41,941 bases of DNA from Trichloromonas sp034006665 (GCF_034006665.1 NZ_JAVESI010000032.1:1-41941); one strand, 5' to 3'; positions 31,816-41,370 are shown, numbered from the stretch's first letter. Made by a program: numbers and translations. The notes: generated from the letters alone by a model not told the origin.

Positions 31816-32877
31816 TTATTTGTCCGCCCGGGACACGGCAGCCTCGTCGAAGGTGGCCATTTCGGTGAGCACGGCAACGGCCGCCTCCACCAGATTCATG
31901 GCTAGGGCAGCGCCGGTTCCTTCACCAAGACGGAAATTCAGGTCAAGCAGAGGTTCTTTGCCAAGATCCGCAAGGGCGGCGACCTGACCGTATTCCACGC
32001 TCCGGTGCGCGGCAATCATGAAGTCTCGGCTCAAAGGTGCCAGGCGGGAGGCGACCAGTGCCGCAGCCGTGGAAATGAAGCCATCGACGACAACCGGCTT
32101 TCTTAAGGCAGCGGCACCGAGGATCAGGCCGGCGATTCCGGCGATCTCAAAACCTCCGACCTTGCTCAGCACATCGATAGGGTCATCAGCGTCCGGCCGA
32201 TTCAGAGATATTGCCTTTTCTAAAATCTCGATTTTATGTTGGAGCTGCTTGTCATCGAGACCGGTGCCCCGCCCGGTTACTTCCTCCACCGGCTTTCGAC
32301 ACAGGCAGGCAACAATAGCGCTGCTCGGCGAGGTGTTGCCGATGCCCATGTCTCCTGTGCCGAAAATATCGGTTTCGGCGGCCAGTTCTAGAGCGACCGT
32401 GATTCCCGCTTCGAGCGCTTGTATTGCCTGGTCGCGACTCATGGCAGGACCCTCGGCAAAACTTCTGGTTCCTGCGGCCACTTTGTGGTGGAGAATACGT
32501 TCAGAGGGGAGTGTAGAAATATCCCCGGCCACCCCCATGTCGACGATGGTCAGATCCGTTCCCGACTGGCGTGCGAGCACGTTGATGCCGGCGTGTCCAT
32601 TAAGAAAGCCGCACATCATCTGTAACGTAACCTCGGCCGGGAAAAGGCTGACACCGGTTTCAATGATGCCGTGATCGGCGGCCATCACCACAATCCGTTT
32701 GCGCACGACCGGTGGTCTCATCGAATCCGTCATGGCCGCGAGATCAAGAGCAAGGTCCATGACACGACCGAGTGCCCAGTGCGGCATGATGAGTTGATCA
32801 AGGCGTTCTTTGGCACGCTTACGGAAGTTGGCATTGCCGCCGCTGATTCTGTCAATGGTATCCTGCAGTAGAGTCAT
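31816..32877 (-). CDS. cobT: Nicotinate-nucleotide:dimethylbenzimidazole phosphoribosyltransferase
   Basis: This protein of about 353 residues starts at ATG 32877 (MTLLQDTIDRISGG). The start is chosen because AGGAG lies six bases before it, in the end of cobU; a longer frame runs upstream without support. Motifs include VVMAADHGIIETGVS, MMCGFLNGHAGINVLARQ, DIFGTGDMGIGNTSPSSAIV and the catalytic Glu in LNFRLGEGTGAAL. It activates the lower-ligand base as alpha-ribazole phosphate. Confidence 0.94.
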   Translation of the reverse strand: MTLLQDTIDRISGGNANFRKRAKERLDQLIMPHWALGRVMDLALDLAAMTDSMRPPVVRKRIVVMAADHGIIETGVSLFPAEVTLQMMCGFLNGHAGINVLARQSGTDLTIVDMGVAGDISTLPSERILHHKVAAGTRSFAEGPAMSRDQAIQALEAGITVALELAAETDIFGTGDMGIGNTSPSSAIVACLCRKPVEEVTGRGTGLDDKQLQHKIEILEKAISLNRPDADDPIDVLSKVGGFEIAGIAGLILGAAALRKPVVVDGFISTAAALVASRLAPLSRDFMIAAHRSVEYGQVAALADLGKEPLLDLNFRLGEGTGAALAMNLVEAAVAVLTEMATFDEAAVSRADK

Positions 32878-32879
32878 GT

Positions 32880-33425
32880 TTAGCTCCTGTTCAAGGGAAC
32901 GGGGCGACCGGAAACCATGAAGATTGCTTCTGTCGCGGCTGCTGCGACCGTCTGATTGCAACGGCCAACTAAATCGCGGTAAAGCCGGGATGCGCTATCC
33001 GTTGGAACCAATCCCATTCCCAGTTCGTTACTGACAACAATCAAGGACTTACCGCACTCTTGCCAAGCACGAACGAGTCTGCTGCTCAGTTCTGTCATAT
33101 GCTGTTCAGTTATTTCTAGTTTTTCCTGCTGTGCCCGGTAAAATAAATTGTTAACCCACAAGGTCAGACAATCGATGAGTAAAACATCAAACTCATTTCC
33201 CGCTTGGCGTACAGCCTCTATCAGTTGCTCCGGTGCCTCGCGAGTTTCCCATCCGCGTCCCTGTCTCTCAAAGCGGTGACGTGCGATGCGCTCGTTCATT
33301 TCTTTGTCAATGACCGGACAGGTTGCAATATAAACGCGTCGACCGTTCAGTGCTTCGGCCCGATATTGGGCATAACGGCTTTTCCCGCTACGACAACCGC
33401 CACTGATATAAATCAATTCACCCAT
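32880..33425 (-). CDS. cobU: Adenosylcobinamide kinase / guanylyltransferase
   Basis: This 181-residue protein has the P-loop YISGGCRSGKSRYAQ at the N-terminus and RIARHRFERQGRGWETREAP with the guanylylated His. VLLIDCLTLWVNNLF and VVSNELGMGLVPTDSASRLY follow. It phosphorylates adenosylcobinamide and transfers GMP to it. AGAGG lies just before the ATG. It is the first gene after the IS-remnant block, so the downstream cob/cbi genes may need a promoter in 33426-33560. Confidence 0.94.
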   Translation of the reverse strand: MGELIYISGGCRSGKSRYAQYRAEALNGRRVYIATCPVIDKEMNERIARHRFERQGRGWETREAPEQLIEAVRQAGNEFDVLLIDCLTLWVNNLFYRAQQEKLEITEQHMTELSSRLVRAWQECGKSLIVVSNELGMGLVPTDSASRLYRDLVGRCNQTVAAAATEAIFMVSGRPVPLNRS

Positions 33426-33560
33426 AGGACCTCTACTTGCACCTAAATCCGTAAGATCACAATCAGAAAAATTTCAGTGAATGAAGATAAATTACTGATT
33501 TTTAATTATTATTTATGCCATCATCAGCCCCCCTAAAACTCACTTGGCAGGTGAATTCAT

Positions 33561-33689
33561 ATGAAATATTTGATCATTGAGAAGTCCAAAGACGAGGTCT
33601 ATACCTCTTCATTTCGGGCTGGCACTCATCGGTTTATGCCTGAAGCGTTTTACCAGTTTGACCTCGCGGGTTACGGCTGTCTTTTTTAA
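33561..33689 (+). other. Small open frame of unknown status
   Basis: A 42-codon frame starts MKYLIIEKSKDEVYTSSF and ends YGCLF. It has no recognised domain and only a weak ribosome-binding site. It lies between cobU and the IS1380 remnant and may be the truncated start of a gene cut by that element. Confidence 0.25.
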
Positions 33690-33699
33690 CTGAGAGACG

Positions 33700-34215
33700 G
33701 CCATTGTCCATGCCAATGTAACTGCGGATGGGATTGTCCTACCGTCGGGTCGTTCGGATCATCAAGCTCTCCACCGACAAAAAAGCCAGGGGCTGCTGGA
33801 ACCCGAGATCGAGTTGGAAGGCTGGTGGACCACCCTGAACCTGCCCGCCGAAAAGATCATCGCCCTCTATCAGGATCACGGCACCAGCGAGCAGTTTCAC
33901 AGCGAACTCAAAACCGACATGGATCTGGAGCGCCTGCTCTCAGGCAAATTCGAGGTCAACAGTCTGGTAATGAGCTGCGCCGCGCTCGCCTACAACGTCC
34001 TGCGCTACATCGGACAACTCGGCCTGCTCGGCGACAAGACCCCGGTGCGGCACGGCGCCAAACGGCGGCGGCTCAAGACCGTCATGCAAGAACTGATGTA
34101 TCTCGCCGCCCGGCTGATCGAGACCGGCCGGCGCTTGCGACTGCGCTTCAGTCGCCACAGCGGCCTGAATTTCGAAGGCTACGCCGGAGTCTACCGGCGC
34201 CTGGCCTACGAATAG
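33700..34215 (+). pseudogene. IS1380-family transposase, 5'-truncated and frameshifted
   Basis: The C-terminal part of a DDE transposase is clear: ALYQDHGTSEQFHSELKTDM, then LSGKFEVNSLVM, GAKRRRLKTVMQELMYLAAR and a final YAGVYRRLAYE. Upstream, the stretch SYRRVVRIIKLSTDKK lies in another frame, joined near the A6 run at about 33781. The N-terminal half is missing. The sequence after the stop, to about 34437, is probably the noncoding 3' end of the same element. Confidence 0.75.
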
Positions 34216-34440
34216 GGCATAAACCCGTAACGACAGATCCGGAAAAACATCCATCGGCAACCGTGCCCACGGCCCAGCTCGCCCGAAAAACGGCATTCGG
34301 ACAGCATTTGAGGCCAAACTGTCAAAGATCGTCGCGTGGAGCGGAACACAGGAGGCCGTTTTTAGTTCAACCCACAACCCATGCCCCCGAATCGCCCCTC
34401 AGAAAGGGGAAACCCGAGGTGCAGGGGAAGGACTCACGGA
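34216..34440. other. Non-coding remainder between two IS remnants
   Basis: No gene was recognised. The stretch contains a CCTC-AGAAA-GGGG-like short repeat and a TTTTTAGTTC run, likely the distal end of the IS1380 remnant. Confidence 0.35.
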
Positions 34441-34626
34441 TTCAGGTTTGCCGAAAAGGTTATCGATGTTATCGGGCTGTACATGAACCCTCCCGACAGT
34501 ATCGTTGTTTTGTCGGTGGATGAGAAAACCCAGATTCAGGCCCTGGATCGCACACTACCGATGCTTTCGTTGAAGCTCGGTCAGATTGAGCGGTAAACCC
34601 ATGGTTACAAACGCAACAGAACTAAC
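34441..34626 (+). pseudogene. IS630-family transposase fragment
   Basis: The frame reads FRFAEKVIDVIGLYMNPPDS, then VVLSVDEKTQIQALDRTLPM, the core of IS630 transposases including a catalytic Asp. It runs into TAA at 34594-34596. Translation past the stop (THGYKRNRTN) still matches the family pattern, so the stop is a later mutation. Both ends of the gene are missing. Confidence 0.7.
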
Positions 34627-34648
34627 GGGGCAAGAGTTTAACTCGATA

Positions 34649-35929
34649 TTAGATCAATGTTGTTGACCTAGAAAACCTCTGTTGCAGGTTGATGACATCT
34701 CCGATGACCAGTAACGCCGGACGTTCAGCTTTCGCGGCATGTTTTGGGAGTTGTTCGATATTGGTGACAATTACCGTTTGATTTGCCCGTGTGGCATTCG
34801 AGATAATAGCGACCGGTCGTTCACCGTTGATTCCCGCGGCCAGCGCTAGCTGAGATATTTCCGCGGCAAAAGTAAGGCCCATCAGAATGATGGTCGTGTG
34901 CTGGGGAATTGTTAGCAGGGGCAGCCAATCGGTATTGAGTCTGGTGCCAGCCAAGTGGGCCGAGACGATGGAGAGGTTGGTGGCATAACCACGTGCCGTC
35001 GGAGGGATACCGGCGGAAGCGGGACCGGCGATGGCGGAACTGATCCCGTTGATCACTTCAACCCTGACTCCCCGCTTGACCAGAAATTCCATTTCTTCCG
35101 CGCCACGGCCAAAAATAAACGGATCGCCGTTTTTCAGCCGGGCGATTTTCAAGCCCTGTTGTGCCCTGTCCCAGAGGAGGTCATTAATCTGTTCCTGACG
35201 GACGCTGTGATGGCCTTTTTGTTTCCCGACCGGGATCTTTTCCGTGGAATCCGGCACCAGAGCCAGAATGTCATCCGTGAGCAGATGGTCATAAAACACC
35301 ACGTCCACCTGCTGCATGGTTTTGTAAGCTTTCAGGGTCAGCAGATCGGGGGCGCCCGGGCCGCAACCGATGAGATAAACCGTGGCCAGATTCTGCAGGC
35401 AGTCTGCTACGGTTTTCTCCGGAGTGATGAGATCCTGCTCACGACCCCGCTTAGTGTGTTCGATGAAGCCGTTCAGGTCTTCCGGGATCATGGTCGCGAT
35501 CCGGTCCTTGCCGACCTGGCCGATCACCGGGCTGGCGCCGTCGGTGGAAACGGCGATTTTCAATCCACCCCGATTCGCCATGACAGAAAAATAAAAGTCA
35601 CAGAGATCCGGGCGTGAAGCACAATTCAGGAGAAAAAAACGCTGTTGCTTTTCCTTGCCCAGCATCTCCAGAACCTCGCTGCTCCCGGTGGCATCGACGA
35701 CAATGTTCGCCTGACCGAGGTCCGCAGGAACAATCCGGCGCTGTTCGACGGGAACGTCGAGATCAAAAATGCGTTCATCGACGAGTTCTGCAATCACCCT
35801 AAACGGGATAGTATTTTCTTTCAAAACTTTCGCCTTGCGGGATGCCGTCGCTCCACCGCCTAGTAACAGGATCTCCTGACTGGTCAGCAGAATGGGGAGG
35901 GACCCAGGCGTCTTACCGCTATTCTTCAT
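34649..35929 (-). CDS. cysG: CysG-like fusion: precorrin-2 dehydrogenase domain and uroporphyrinogen-III methyltransferase
   Basis: This protein of about 426 residues has an N-terminal Rossmann domain (LLLGGGATASRKAKVLKE near residues 20-37, VVDATGSSEVLE, FLLNCASRPDLCDFYF). It is followed from about residue 182 by a SUMT domain: VYLIGCGPGAPDLLTLKAY, IARLKNGDPFIFGRGAEEME and GISSAIAGPASAGIPPTARG. It makes precorrin-2 and oxidises it to sirohydrochlorin, the CbiK substrate. ATG 35929 is chosen because AAAGGA, overlapping the btuD stop, lies upstream; a longer frame starts inside btuD. It appears to be co-transcribed with btuBFCD. Confidence 0.9.
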   Translation of the reverse strand: MKNSGKTPGSLPILLTSQEILLLGGGATASRKAKVLKENTIPFRVIAELVDERIFDLDVPVEQRRIVPADLGQANIVVDATGSSEVLEMLGKEKQQRFFLLNCASRPDLCDFYFSVMANRGGLKIAVSTDGASPVIGQVGKDRIATMIPEDLNGFIEHTKRGREQDLITPEKTVADCLQNLATVYLIGCGPGAPDLLTLKAYKTMQQVDVVFYDHLLTDDILALVPDSTEKIPVGKQKGHHSVRQEQINDLLWDRAQQGLKIARLKNGDPFIFGRGAEEMEFLVKRGVRVEVINGISSAIAGPASAGIPPTARGYATNLSIVSAHLAGTRLNTDWLPLLTIPQHTTIILMGLTFAAEISQLALAAGINGERPVAIISNATRANQTVIVTNIEQLPKHAAKAERPALLVIGDVINLQQRFSRSTTLI

Positions 35930-35945
35930 ATAATTGCGTTTCCTT

Positions 35946-36695
35946 TTAAGACAGCACAACGGTCTGTCCGGCGACTTCATGAAGCGTCAGCGGGGTGCCG
36001 TAGGCACGGCTCAGCAGATCATCGTCAAGGTTCTGCCGGGTGCCGCTACTGAGCAGCTTTCCCTGATCCAGCAGCAGGAAACGGTCGGCAAAGCGTAGCG
36101 CCAAGTTGAGATCGTGCATACTGAAGATGATCGTCATTTTAGAAGAATAGGCACAGTTGTTTAAAAGCTTCATGATCTCCAGTTGATTCTTCAGATCAAG
36201 GTTGTTGGTTGGTTCATCCAGAAGTAGTATTTTTGGTTTTTGCACCATAGCGCGGGCGATGATGATTTTTTGCATTTCTCCACCGCTGAGATCGGTAAGC
36301 CAACGGTCGGCGAAGAAGGTCAGCCCCATGTCTACCATGACCTGCAAAACGATATCTTCATCATTCCGGGTATAATGGAACTTGCTATAGGGCGTTCTGC
36401 CGATCAACAGGTAGTCGAAGACGCGGAGCCTGGCTGGCTGGTGCAGCTGACTCACATAGCCTGTCGTTTTTGCGTAGTCTGCTCTTGTGATGTTTTCTTG
36501 GAGATTATCACCAAGCAGGATGCGGCCCTCATCCGGGCTGAGAAGTCGGCCGATTAACTTCAGTAGGGTCGTTTTCCCAGCCCCGTTCACCCCCAGAAGA
36601 GCCGTCAGTGAGCCAGCAGGAAACTCAACATTGATTTCATCCAAGACTAGGCGCGAACCATAGCTGAAATCTAAATCTGAAGCTGTTATCTCCAT
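35946..36695 (-). CDS. btuD: Corrinoid ABC transporter ATP-binding protein
   Basis: This 249-residue ABC ATPase has Walker A LLGVNGAGKTT (about 33-43), signature TDLSGGEMQKI (about 134-144), Walker B ILLLDEPTNNLD (about 156-167) and the H-loop His in FSMHDLNLAL. It belongs to the FecE/BtuD/HemV class. The start is ATG 36695, overlapping the btuC end by ten bases; an upstream extension of the frame lies wholly inside btuC and is not used. The linkage to a cobalamin riboswitch and cob genes supports corrinoid as substrate. Confidence 0.88.
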   Translation of the reverse strand: MEITASDLDFSYGSRLVLDEINVEFPAGSLTALLGVNGAGKTTLLKLIGRLLSPDEGRILLGDNLQENITRADYAKTTGYVSQLHQPARLRVFDYLLIGRTPYSKFHYTRNDEDIVLQVMVDMGLTFFADRWLTDLSGGEMQKIIIARAMVQKPKILLLDEPTNNLDLKNQLEIMKLLNNCAYSSKMTIIFSMHDLNLALRFADRFLLLDQGKLLSSGTRQNLDDDLLSRAYGTPLTLHEVAGQTVVLS

Positions 36696-37747
36696 CGCCG
36701 CTGACCACCAAACAACAGAAAAAGAAAAACTGGAGTCCCCATAAAAGCAGTAATGACCCCGGCAGGTAACAGGATCGGTGAAAGCAGGGTGCGTCCGACC
36801 AGATCGGCCCACAACAGTAGGAGGGCTCCAAGAAGAGTCGCTACCGGCAGGAGGATATGGGACTGTTCCCCAACCAACCGCCGAGCGATGTGCGGAGCCA
36901 CCAGACCAATAAAACTGATGACCCCGAAATAGGTGACAATGATTGCCGTCATCAGGGCGGCGAACGAGATGCTCAGTAAGCGGGTACGGATGACCGAAAC
37001 CCCGAGTGTCGCGGCGGTATCCGATCCGGCAAGCAGGGCGTTGAACTTGACTGTTTGCAGTGCAAGATAAAAAAGTCCGCAGCCGACAAGCAGGGCCATA
37101 ACCTGTAATTCGGCCCAGCTGGCTCGACCGACATCGCCAAAAGTCCAAGAGATGATGCTTGAAAGTTGGGTTTCGTCGGCAAAATATTGAAGAACGGTGG
37201 TTCCAGCCATAAAAAAGGCACTCAGGGCGACACCTGCCAACACGATGGTCTCATGACTCGCACGGTAAATACTGGCTAGGACAACAATGCAAATCGTCGT
37301 TAACAACGAACTGCCGAAGGCAAACAGGCTGATCAGATAGGGGTGCCGGCCGAGCATGGCCGTCTGGTTACCGACCCCGGGATCGAGCAGGCCGAGAAAA
37401 ATTACCCCGCAGGCAGCGCCGAAAGCCGCCCCTTGTGATATACCCAAGGTCGACGGCGAAGCCAAGGGGTTGCGCAGAGTCGTCTGTAGGACCATACCGG
37501 CGGCAGCAAAACCTGCTCCGCCGAGCAGCGCACCGCAGATCCGCGGCAAGCGCAACTGCCAGACAATCTGTTGCGTCAAATTATCTTCAGCCAGAAAGAG
37601 ACTGCGCACGGCAGTTCCCATCCCCACTTTGGAAGCCCCACTGCAAAGCGCCAGCAGTACGGTGATAAGCAAAAAGACTATGATGGTACCGAGCCACAGA
37701 TGACGTCTGCGGCTCAGCCGTTTATAGGCACTGATCGATTTTTGCAT
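36686..37747 (-). CDS. btuC: Corrinoid ABC transporter permease (FecCD family)
   Basis: This 353-residue integral membrane protein has about ten helices. Family motifs are RLPRICGALLGGAGFAAAGM, QTTLRNPLASPSTLGISQGA and ISFIGLVAPHIARRLVG (the coupling region contacting the ATPase). It belongs to the BtuC/FhuB/FecD group. Its start overlaps the btuF stop. The substrate is inferred from context, not from sequence. Confidence 0.9.
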   Translation of the reverse strand: MQKSISAYKRLSRRRHLWLGTIIVFLLITVLLALCSGASKVGMGTAVRSLFLAEDNLTQQIVWQLRLPRICGALLGGAGFAAAGMVLQTTLRNPLASPSTLGISQGAAFGAACGVIFLGLLDPGVGNQTAMLGRHPYLISLFAFGSSLLTTICIVVLASIYRASHETIVLAGVALSAFFMAGTTVLQYFADETQLSSIISWTFGDVGRASWAELQVMALLVGCGLFYLALQTVKFNALLAGSDTAATLGVSVIRTRLLSISFAALMTAIIVTYFGVISFIGLVAPHIARRLVGEQSHILLPVATLLGALLLLWADLVGRTLLSPILLPAGVITAFMGTPVFLFLLFGGQRRWR

Positions 37748-38847
37748 CAGTTTGCTTCTATTGGTCTAAAACCGCCGAAAATACGAAACATTTCTGCGTA
37801 CAGAGGTTTGCCGACGAAAAACCGGTACCAGTCATCCGCCATGGCCGGCACATCGATATCGGCAAACTGCTCAGGAAAGAGGACCGTCCCCATGTAGTAG
37901 GTTTCGGCCAGCACAGTATCTGGACTGGCGGCGTAATAATGGGGAACGACCCCGAACACCCGTCTGTTTACAACGGCTTTCATATGACGATAAATCGGTT
38001 TTTTCAGATCCTGCAGGGCAAGTTCAAGTCCGCTTTCACAGATAAACAGGGTTTCCGGGTCAGCTTTCAGCAGAGTTTCCGCGTCGATCAGAAAGCGCCC
38101 CTTGACGGAATTTTCGTTCGCCTGGGCTGAATCCGCGATATTGTTGATGTCAAGCAGCAAAAAAGGAGGGTAGGCCGCACTGGTCCCGGTCAGGCCGTGA
38201 GCAACGCGAAAATTCATTCCTCCGACGTAGACAGATGGCTTCTCAGGAATGTTCTGCACACGCTGACGCAGATCGGTCACAGCCAGATCAATACGTTTTA
38301 TGATCTGTTCGGCGCGCTGCTCACGGCCACAGACGGTGCCGATCAACCGCAACGATTGATAAAATTTGCTCCGCCTGTCAGCTAAATCGCCATTGTCGAC
38401 AAACAACACCGGTGTGCCGGTTTTCTGCTGCAGATTGTTGGCGAAGCGAACATCGCCGCTGCCGGCAAAAATAACGTCCGGTTTGACCGCTAACAGCCGT
38501 TCCGGGTCGGGCTGGTTGCGGCTGCCGATTATCGGCAGTTCCCCCAGTTGGGGATGGGCCAACCGATATGAGCGCCCGACCGAGCCCAGCCACTCCAAAG
38601 GACGTGCTTCCAAATCCTCAACTCCGACCACCTGATCGCAGAGTTGCATGTAGCAGACCGTCCCCAGGGCTCCACGCAGAGCGACAATCCGTTTGGCCGG
38701 TGCCGCAAAGGTGACCTGTCGGCCTTTGAGATCGGTTACCGTGAGCGGGAAGGCTGCGTCGGCAAAAGCCGGATGCGGCAAGTCAAATACAAGAAATAGT
38801 GCAATTATCAGTAGTGCACTTATTGCTTTGTTCATATATGAATCCAT
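37747..38847 (-). CDS. btuF: Corrinoid ABC transporter periplasmic binding protein
   Basis: This protein has a signal peptide (NKAISALLIIALFLVFDLPH, cut near AFADA). A class-III binding-protein fold follows: VTDLKGRQVTFAAPAKRIVAL, GSRNQPDPERLLAVKPDVIF and DSAQANENSVKGRFLIDAET. Starts at 38847 and 38835 are both possible; neither has a strong ribosome-binding site. It delivers ligand from the periplasm to BtuCD. It follows btuB after about 20 bases. Confidence 0.85.
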   Translation of the reverse strand: MDSYMNKAISALLIIALFLVFDLPHPAFADAAFPLTVTDLKGRQVTFAAPAKRIVALRGALGTVCYMQLCDQVVGVEDLEARPLEWLGSVGRSYRLAHPQLGELPIIGSRNQPDPERLLAVKPDVIFAGSGDVRFANNLQQKTGTPVLFVDNGDLADRRSKFYQSLRLIGTVCGREQRAEQIIKRIDLAVTDLRQRVQNIPEKPSVYVGGMNFRVAHGLTGTSAAYPPFLLLDINNIADSAQANENSVKGRFLIDAETLLKADPETLFICESGLELALQDLKKPIYRHMKAVVNRRVFGVVPHYYAASPDTVLAETYYMGTVLFPEQFADIDVPAMADDWYRFFVGKPLYAEMFRIFGGFRPIEAN

Positions 38848-38869
38848 GCTTTCTTCGCGCCTGTTCAGG

Positions 38870-41002
38870 TCAGAAGCTGAATTCCGCCGCTGCAATGACG
38901 TTGACACCAGTTCCGGGAATGAAGTCTACGTCTTCCTTGCGCAGATGCGACAGATAGTATTTGTCAAACAGGTTTTCCACGTTCAGCGTCAGTCGCACAT
39001 CGTGCAGAATATTCCCGACCGCGGGAAAATCGAGACCGGTACGCAGATTGGTGATGGCGTAACCCGGGGTCTCCTCTTCGCTTGGGCCCGGCTGGTTCTG
39101 AGCAGCGAAAAAGTTGCTGGACAATTCGACCCAGTAATGTGCCGTGTTGAACGCGGAATCCTTCCAGCGCACGCCCAAGGTTCCGTTCAGCGGCGGAATA
39201 TTGTTGAGACGGTCGCCGCTGTCACGGTCTTTGCCGACCACGCTGGAAATGCTGCCGAACAGGGCCAGTTTCTCGGTTAAACAAAACTGGGTTTCGCCGT
39301 CGAAACCATAGAGTTCGGCGTTCTGAACATTGACGTATTTGACGGCATCAATCCCATTGAAGGTGCCCGCCGGTTCCGTATCAATAAAATCATCGACCCG
39401 GTTATAAAACAGGTTGAAAGAGGCCTGAAAAGCTGAATAGCGGACTTTGCTGCCGATATCAAAACTGATCGAAGACTCCGGATCGAGATCAGGATTGCCG
39501 AGCATGATCCGGCTGCCACCGCCGCGGGTTGAGAACAACTCAAAAATATCCGGTGCACGGAATCCACTGCCGACATTGGCGGTCAGATGAAGATGCTCAG
39601 TCAGGGCGTAGAGCAACCCGAGATTAAAGGTGGCGGCGCTGTCCTGCGCATCGTCGAACTTGTTGATCTCCTTACTTGAAGAGGTCAGCGCCCCTGAGCC
39701 GTTGTACTGTTCATCCGTCAGGGCAATGTCGTCAGCATTGGCCTCGAAATGGTCAAAGCGCCCACCGGCCAGCAGGGTCAGCTTCTTTCCCAGCTTAGCT
39801 TCGTCCTGAATGAAAACACCGATGTGGGTACGCTCGCCGTCCGGAACTGGTTGAAAAGTCAGCCGCCGGGCCAGACTGTTGTTGCTGTTACGTCTGCTCA
39901 GCTGCACTTCACTGGAGTCCGTCGCTTCGCACACCACCTCAAGGCCGGAGATTAGGCTGTGATTCTCTCTGACCAGCATCAAGGCCTGTATGGAACCGCC
40001 GAGCGCGTAAGTCGCGATATCATTTGATTTCAGTGCAGTTGCTGTGCCGGTGGAGTTTGGCCAAATGCTTTCGAATGAACGATCTTGGTCGACGGCATAG
40101 ATTTTGGCTGTCAGTTCCTCGACAAAACCCAGTCCGCTGCCCTCATAGCCGAGCTTGTAACTGCGGGTATCAAAGCGATCAAAATGGGAATAGTCGGCCT
40201 CAGGGTTTTTTTGCGGTACGCCCATGTCGGTGATGTTGTTGATCCGCAGAGCCGTGGTCACATTGTGACTGTTATTGAGTGCATAACGCGCTTTCAGATC
40301 GATATTGCGGCTTTCAAACTGCGAATTGCGGACATCGTCGTCATTGCCGTCTTCATAGTCTTCCATATCACGGCCCGAAACGCCGAGGAGCAATCCCAGA
40401 CCATTGCCTCCGGCAGCCAGTTCGTAGCGTCCGAACGAGCCGTTGTCAGCACTGGAATAGCGGCTCTTGAGTGTGCTTTCCATTTGCCATTGTTCGCCCT
40501 CGGCAAATTGAACTTCTCGGCTGATGATATTGATGACGCCGCCTAGGGCATCGGTGCCGTAAAGTGCAGAAGCTGGTCCCTTGACAACCTCAATCCGCGC
40601 AACTGAGCCCATATCCATGAAGGGAGTCAAGGGCATCCGCCCCGCCCACAGATTGGTTTCACGATCTCCGTCGTGGAGTACCAGCACGCGGGTCTCTCCC
40701 AGCCCGCGGATTATAGGGGTGGCTTCCCAGGAGCCAGCCTTGTCGAGAAAAACACCGGGAACGTCGGCGATAGCATCAGCGACTGATGCTGGCGCGGTTT
40801 CCTGAAGACGCTGTTCATCAACTGTTGAGACAGGTGAGGGAACTTCGAAGGTAGGATCTTCAGAGCGAGTTGCGGTAACGACCACAGTATCAAGCATATG
40901 CACATTGCCTGTGGCGAACACGTTGGTTGCGGACAACAGCAGACAGCAGCAGGAAAAGAGGGGGAGGATGATGGTGGTGGTGAAGCGGTTAATAAATGAC
41001 AT
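38870..41002 (-). CDS. btuB: TonB-dependent receptor, probable cobalamin/corrinoid receptor
   Basis: This protein of about 710 residues has a signal peptide ending NVFAT, TonB box LDTVVVTATRSE, and a plug with VADAIADVPGVFLDKAGSWE, PIIRGLGETRVLVLHDGDRE and VVKGPASALYGTDALGGVIN. The barrel ends with the canonical aromatic AAAEFSF. It is longer than E. coli BtuB (614), so extra loops are present. The start at 41002 is chosen for GGGAGGG five bases upstream. A cobalamin riboswitch with terminator precedes it and btuFCD follow, so corrinoid is the expected ligand. Confidence 0.9.
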   Translation of the reverse strand: MSFINRFTTTIILPLFSCCCLLLSATNVFATGNVHMLDTVVVTATRSEDPTFEVPSPVSTVDEQRLQETAPASVADAIADVPGVFLDKAGSWEATPIIRGLGETRVLVLHDGDRETNLWAGRMPLTPFMDMGSVARIEVVKGPASALYGTDALGGVINIISREVQFAEGEQWQMESTLKSRYSSADNGSFGRYELAAGGNGLGLLLGVSGRDMEDYEDGNDDDVRNSQFESRNIDLKARYALNNSHNVTTALRINNITDMGVPQKNPEADYSHFDRFDTRSYKLGYEGSGLGFVEELTAKIYAVDQDRSFESIWPNSTGTATALKSNDIATYALGGSIQALMLVRENHSLISGLEVVCEATDSSEVQLSRRNSNNSLARRLTFQPVPDGERTHIGVFIQDEAKLGKKLTLLAGGRFDHFEANADDIALTDEQYNGSGALTSSSKEINKFDDAQDSAATFNLGLLYALTEHLHLTANVGSGFRAPDIFELFSTRGGGSRIMLGNPDLDPESSISFDIGSKVRYSAFQASFNLFYNRVDDFIDTEPAGTFNGIDAVKYVNVQNAELYGFDGETQFCLTEKLALFGSISSVVGKDRDSGDRLNNIPPLNGTLGVRWKDSAFNTAHYWVELSSNFFAAQNQPGPSEEETPGYAITNLRTGLDFPAVGNILHDVRLTLNVENLFDKYYLSHLRKEDVDFIPGTGVNVIAAAEFSF

Positions 41003-41063
41003 AAAACCCTCCCTGATCATGCCAAGAACAAATAGACTTCAGAGAGAGCGAACCCGCGACAAA

Positions 41064-41095
41064 TAAAAAACCCGGAGCCAAATATTGGCTCCGGG
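41064..41095 (-). terminator. Intrinsic terminator of the riboswitch
   Basis: On the minus strand, CCCGGAGCCA...TGGCTCCGGG forms a perfect 10-bp stem around a 5-base loop, followed by TTTTTTATT. It lies between the aptamer and the btuB start, as in transcription-attenuating cobalamin riboswitches. Confidence 0.9.
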
Positions 41096-41149
41096 TCACC
41101 CATCTGTACCGGTAGCGATTCTCAGCCTTACTTCCCCTTGGGGTGAGAA

Positions 41150-41345
41150 CTTCGAATTGCAGCAGGTATTCTGACTTCCGGTTCGTTCGCCGACGATGCC
41201 TTCCCGGAGTCATCCAGTGGCTTAAGTCTCGTCATTGTCCCCGGTTACAGTGGTGGGTCCGTCCCCGACTTTCACAGGGTTCCCATTTTCATCCCGAAGG
41301 AACTGCAATCCTTACATATGAATGTCGGAAGGCTACCAACGGAAG
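41150..41345 (-). promoter_or_regulatory. Cobalamin riboswitch aptamer
   Basis: On the minus strand the leader shows ordered aptamer elements: GGGAACCCTGTGAAAGTCGG, GGACGGACCCACCACTGTAA, GCCACTGG, CGGGAAGGC and the B12 box GAAGTCAGAATACCTGC (41159-41177). A hairpin at about 41121-41148 (CTCA...CCCC/GGGG...TGAG) may be the kissing-loop partner. With the terminator at 41064-41095 it should reduce btuB transcription when cobalamin is bound. Confidence 0.93.
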
Positions 41346-41370
41346 CCGATTCCAACATTATTTTTGTGTA

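Noticed and set aside
33440..33560. Second cobalamin riboswitch before cobU
   Set aside because: No B12 box or other aptamer element was found; only an AT-rich, promoter-like stretch is present.
34381..34440. N-terminal extension of the IS630 fragment
   Set aside because: The residues before FRFAEKV do not resemble the transposase; they appear to be noncoding IS1380 sequence read in frame by chance.
36696..37148. N-terminal extension of the BtuD frame
   Set aside because: It lies wholly inside btuC in another frame; the ABC domain begins at the ATG at 36695.
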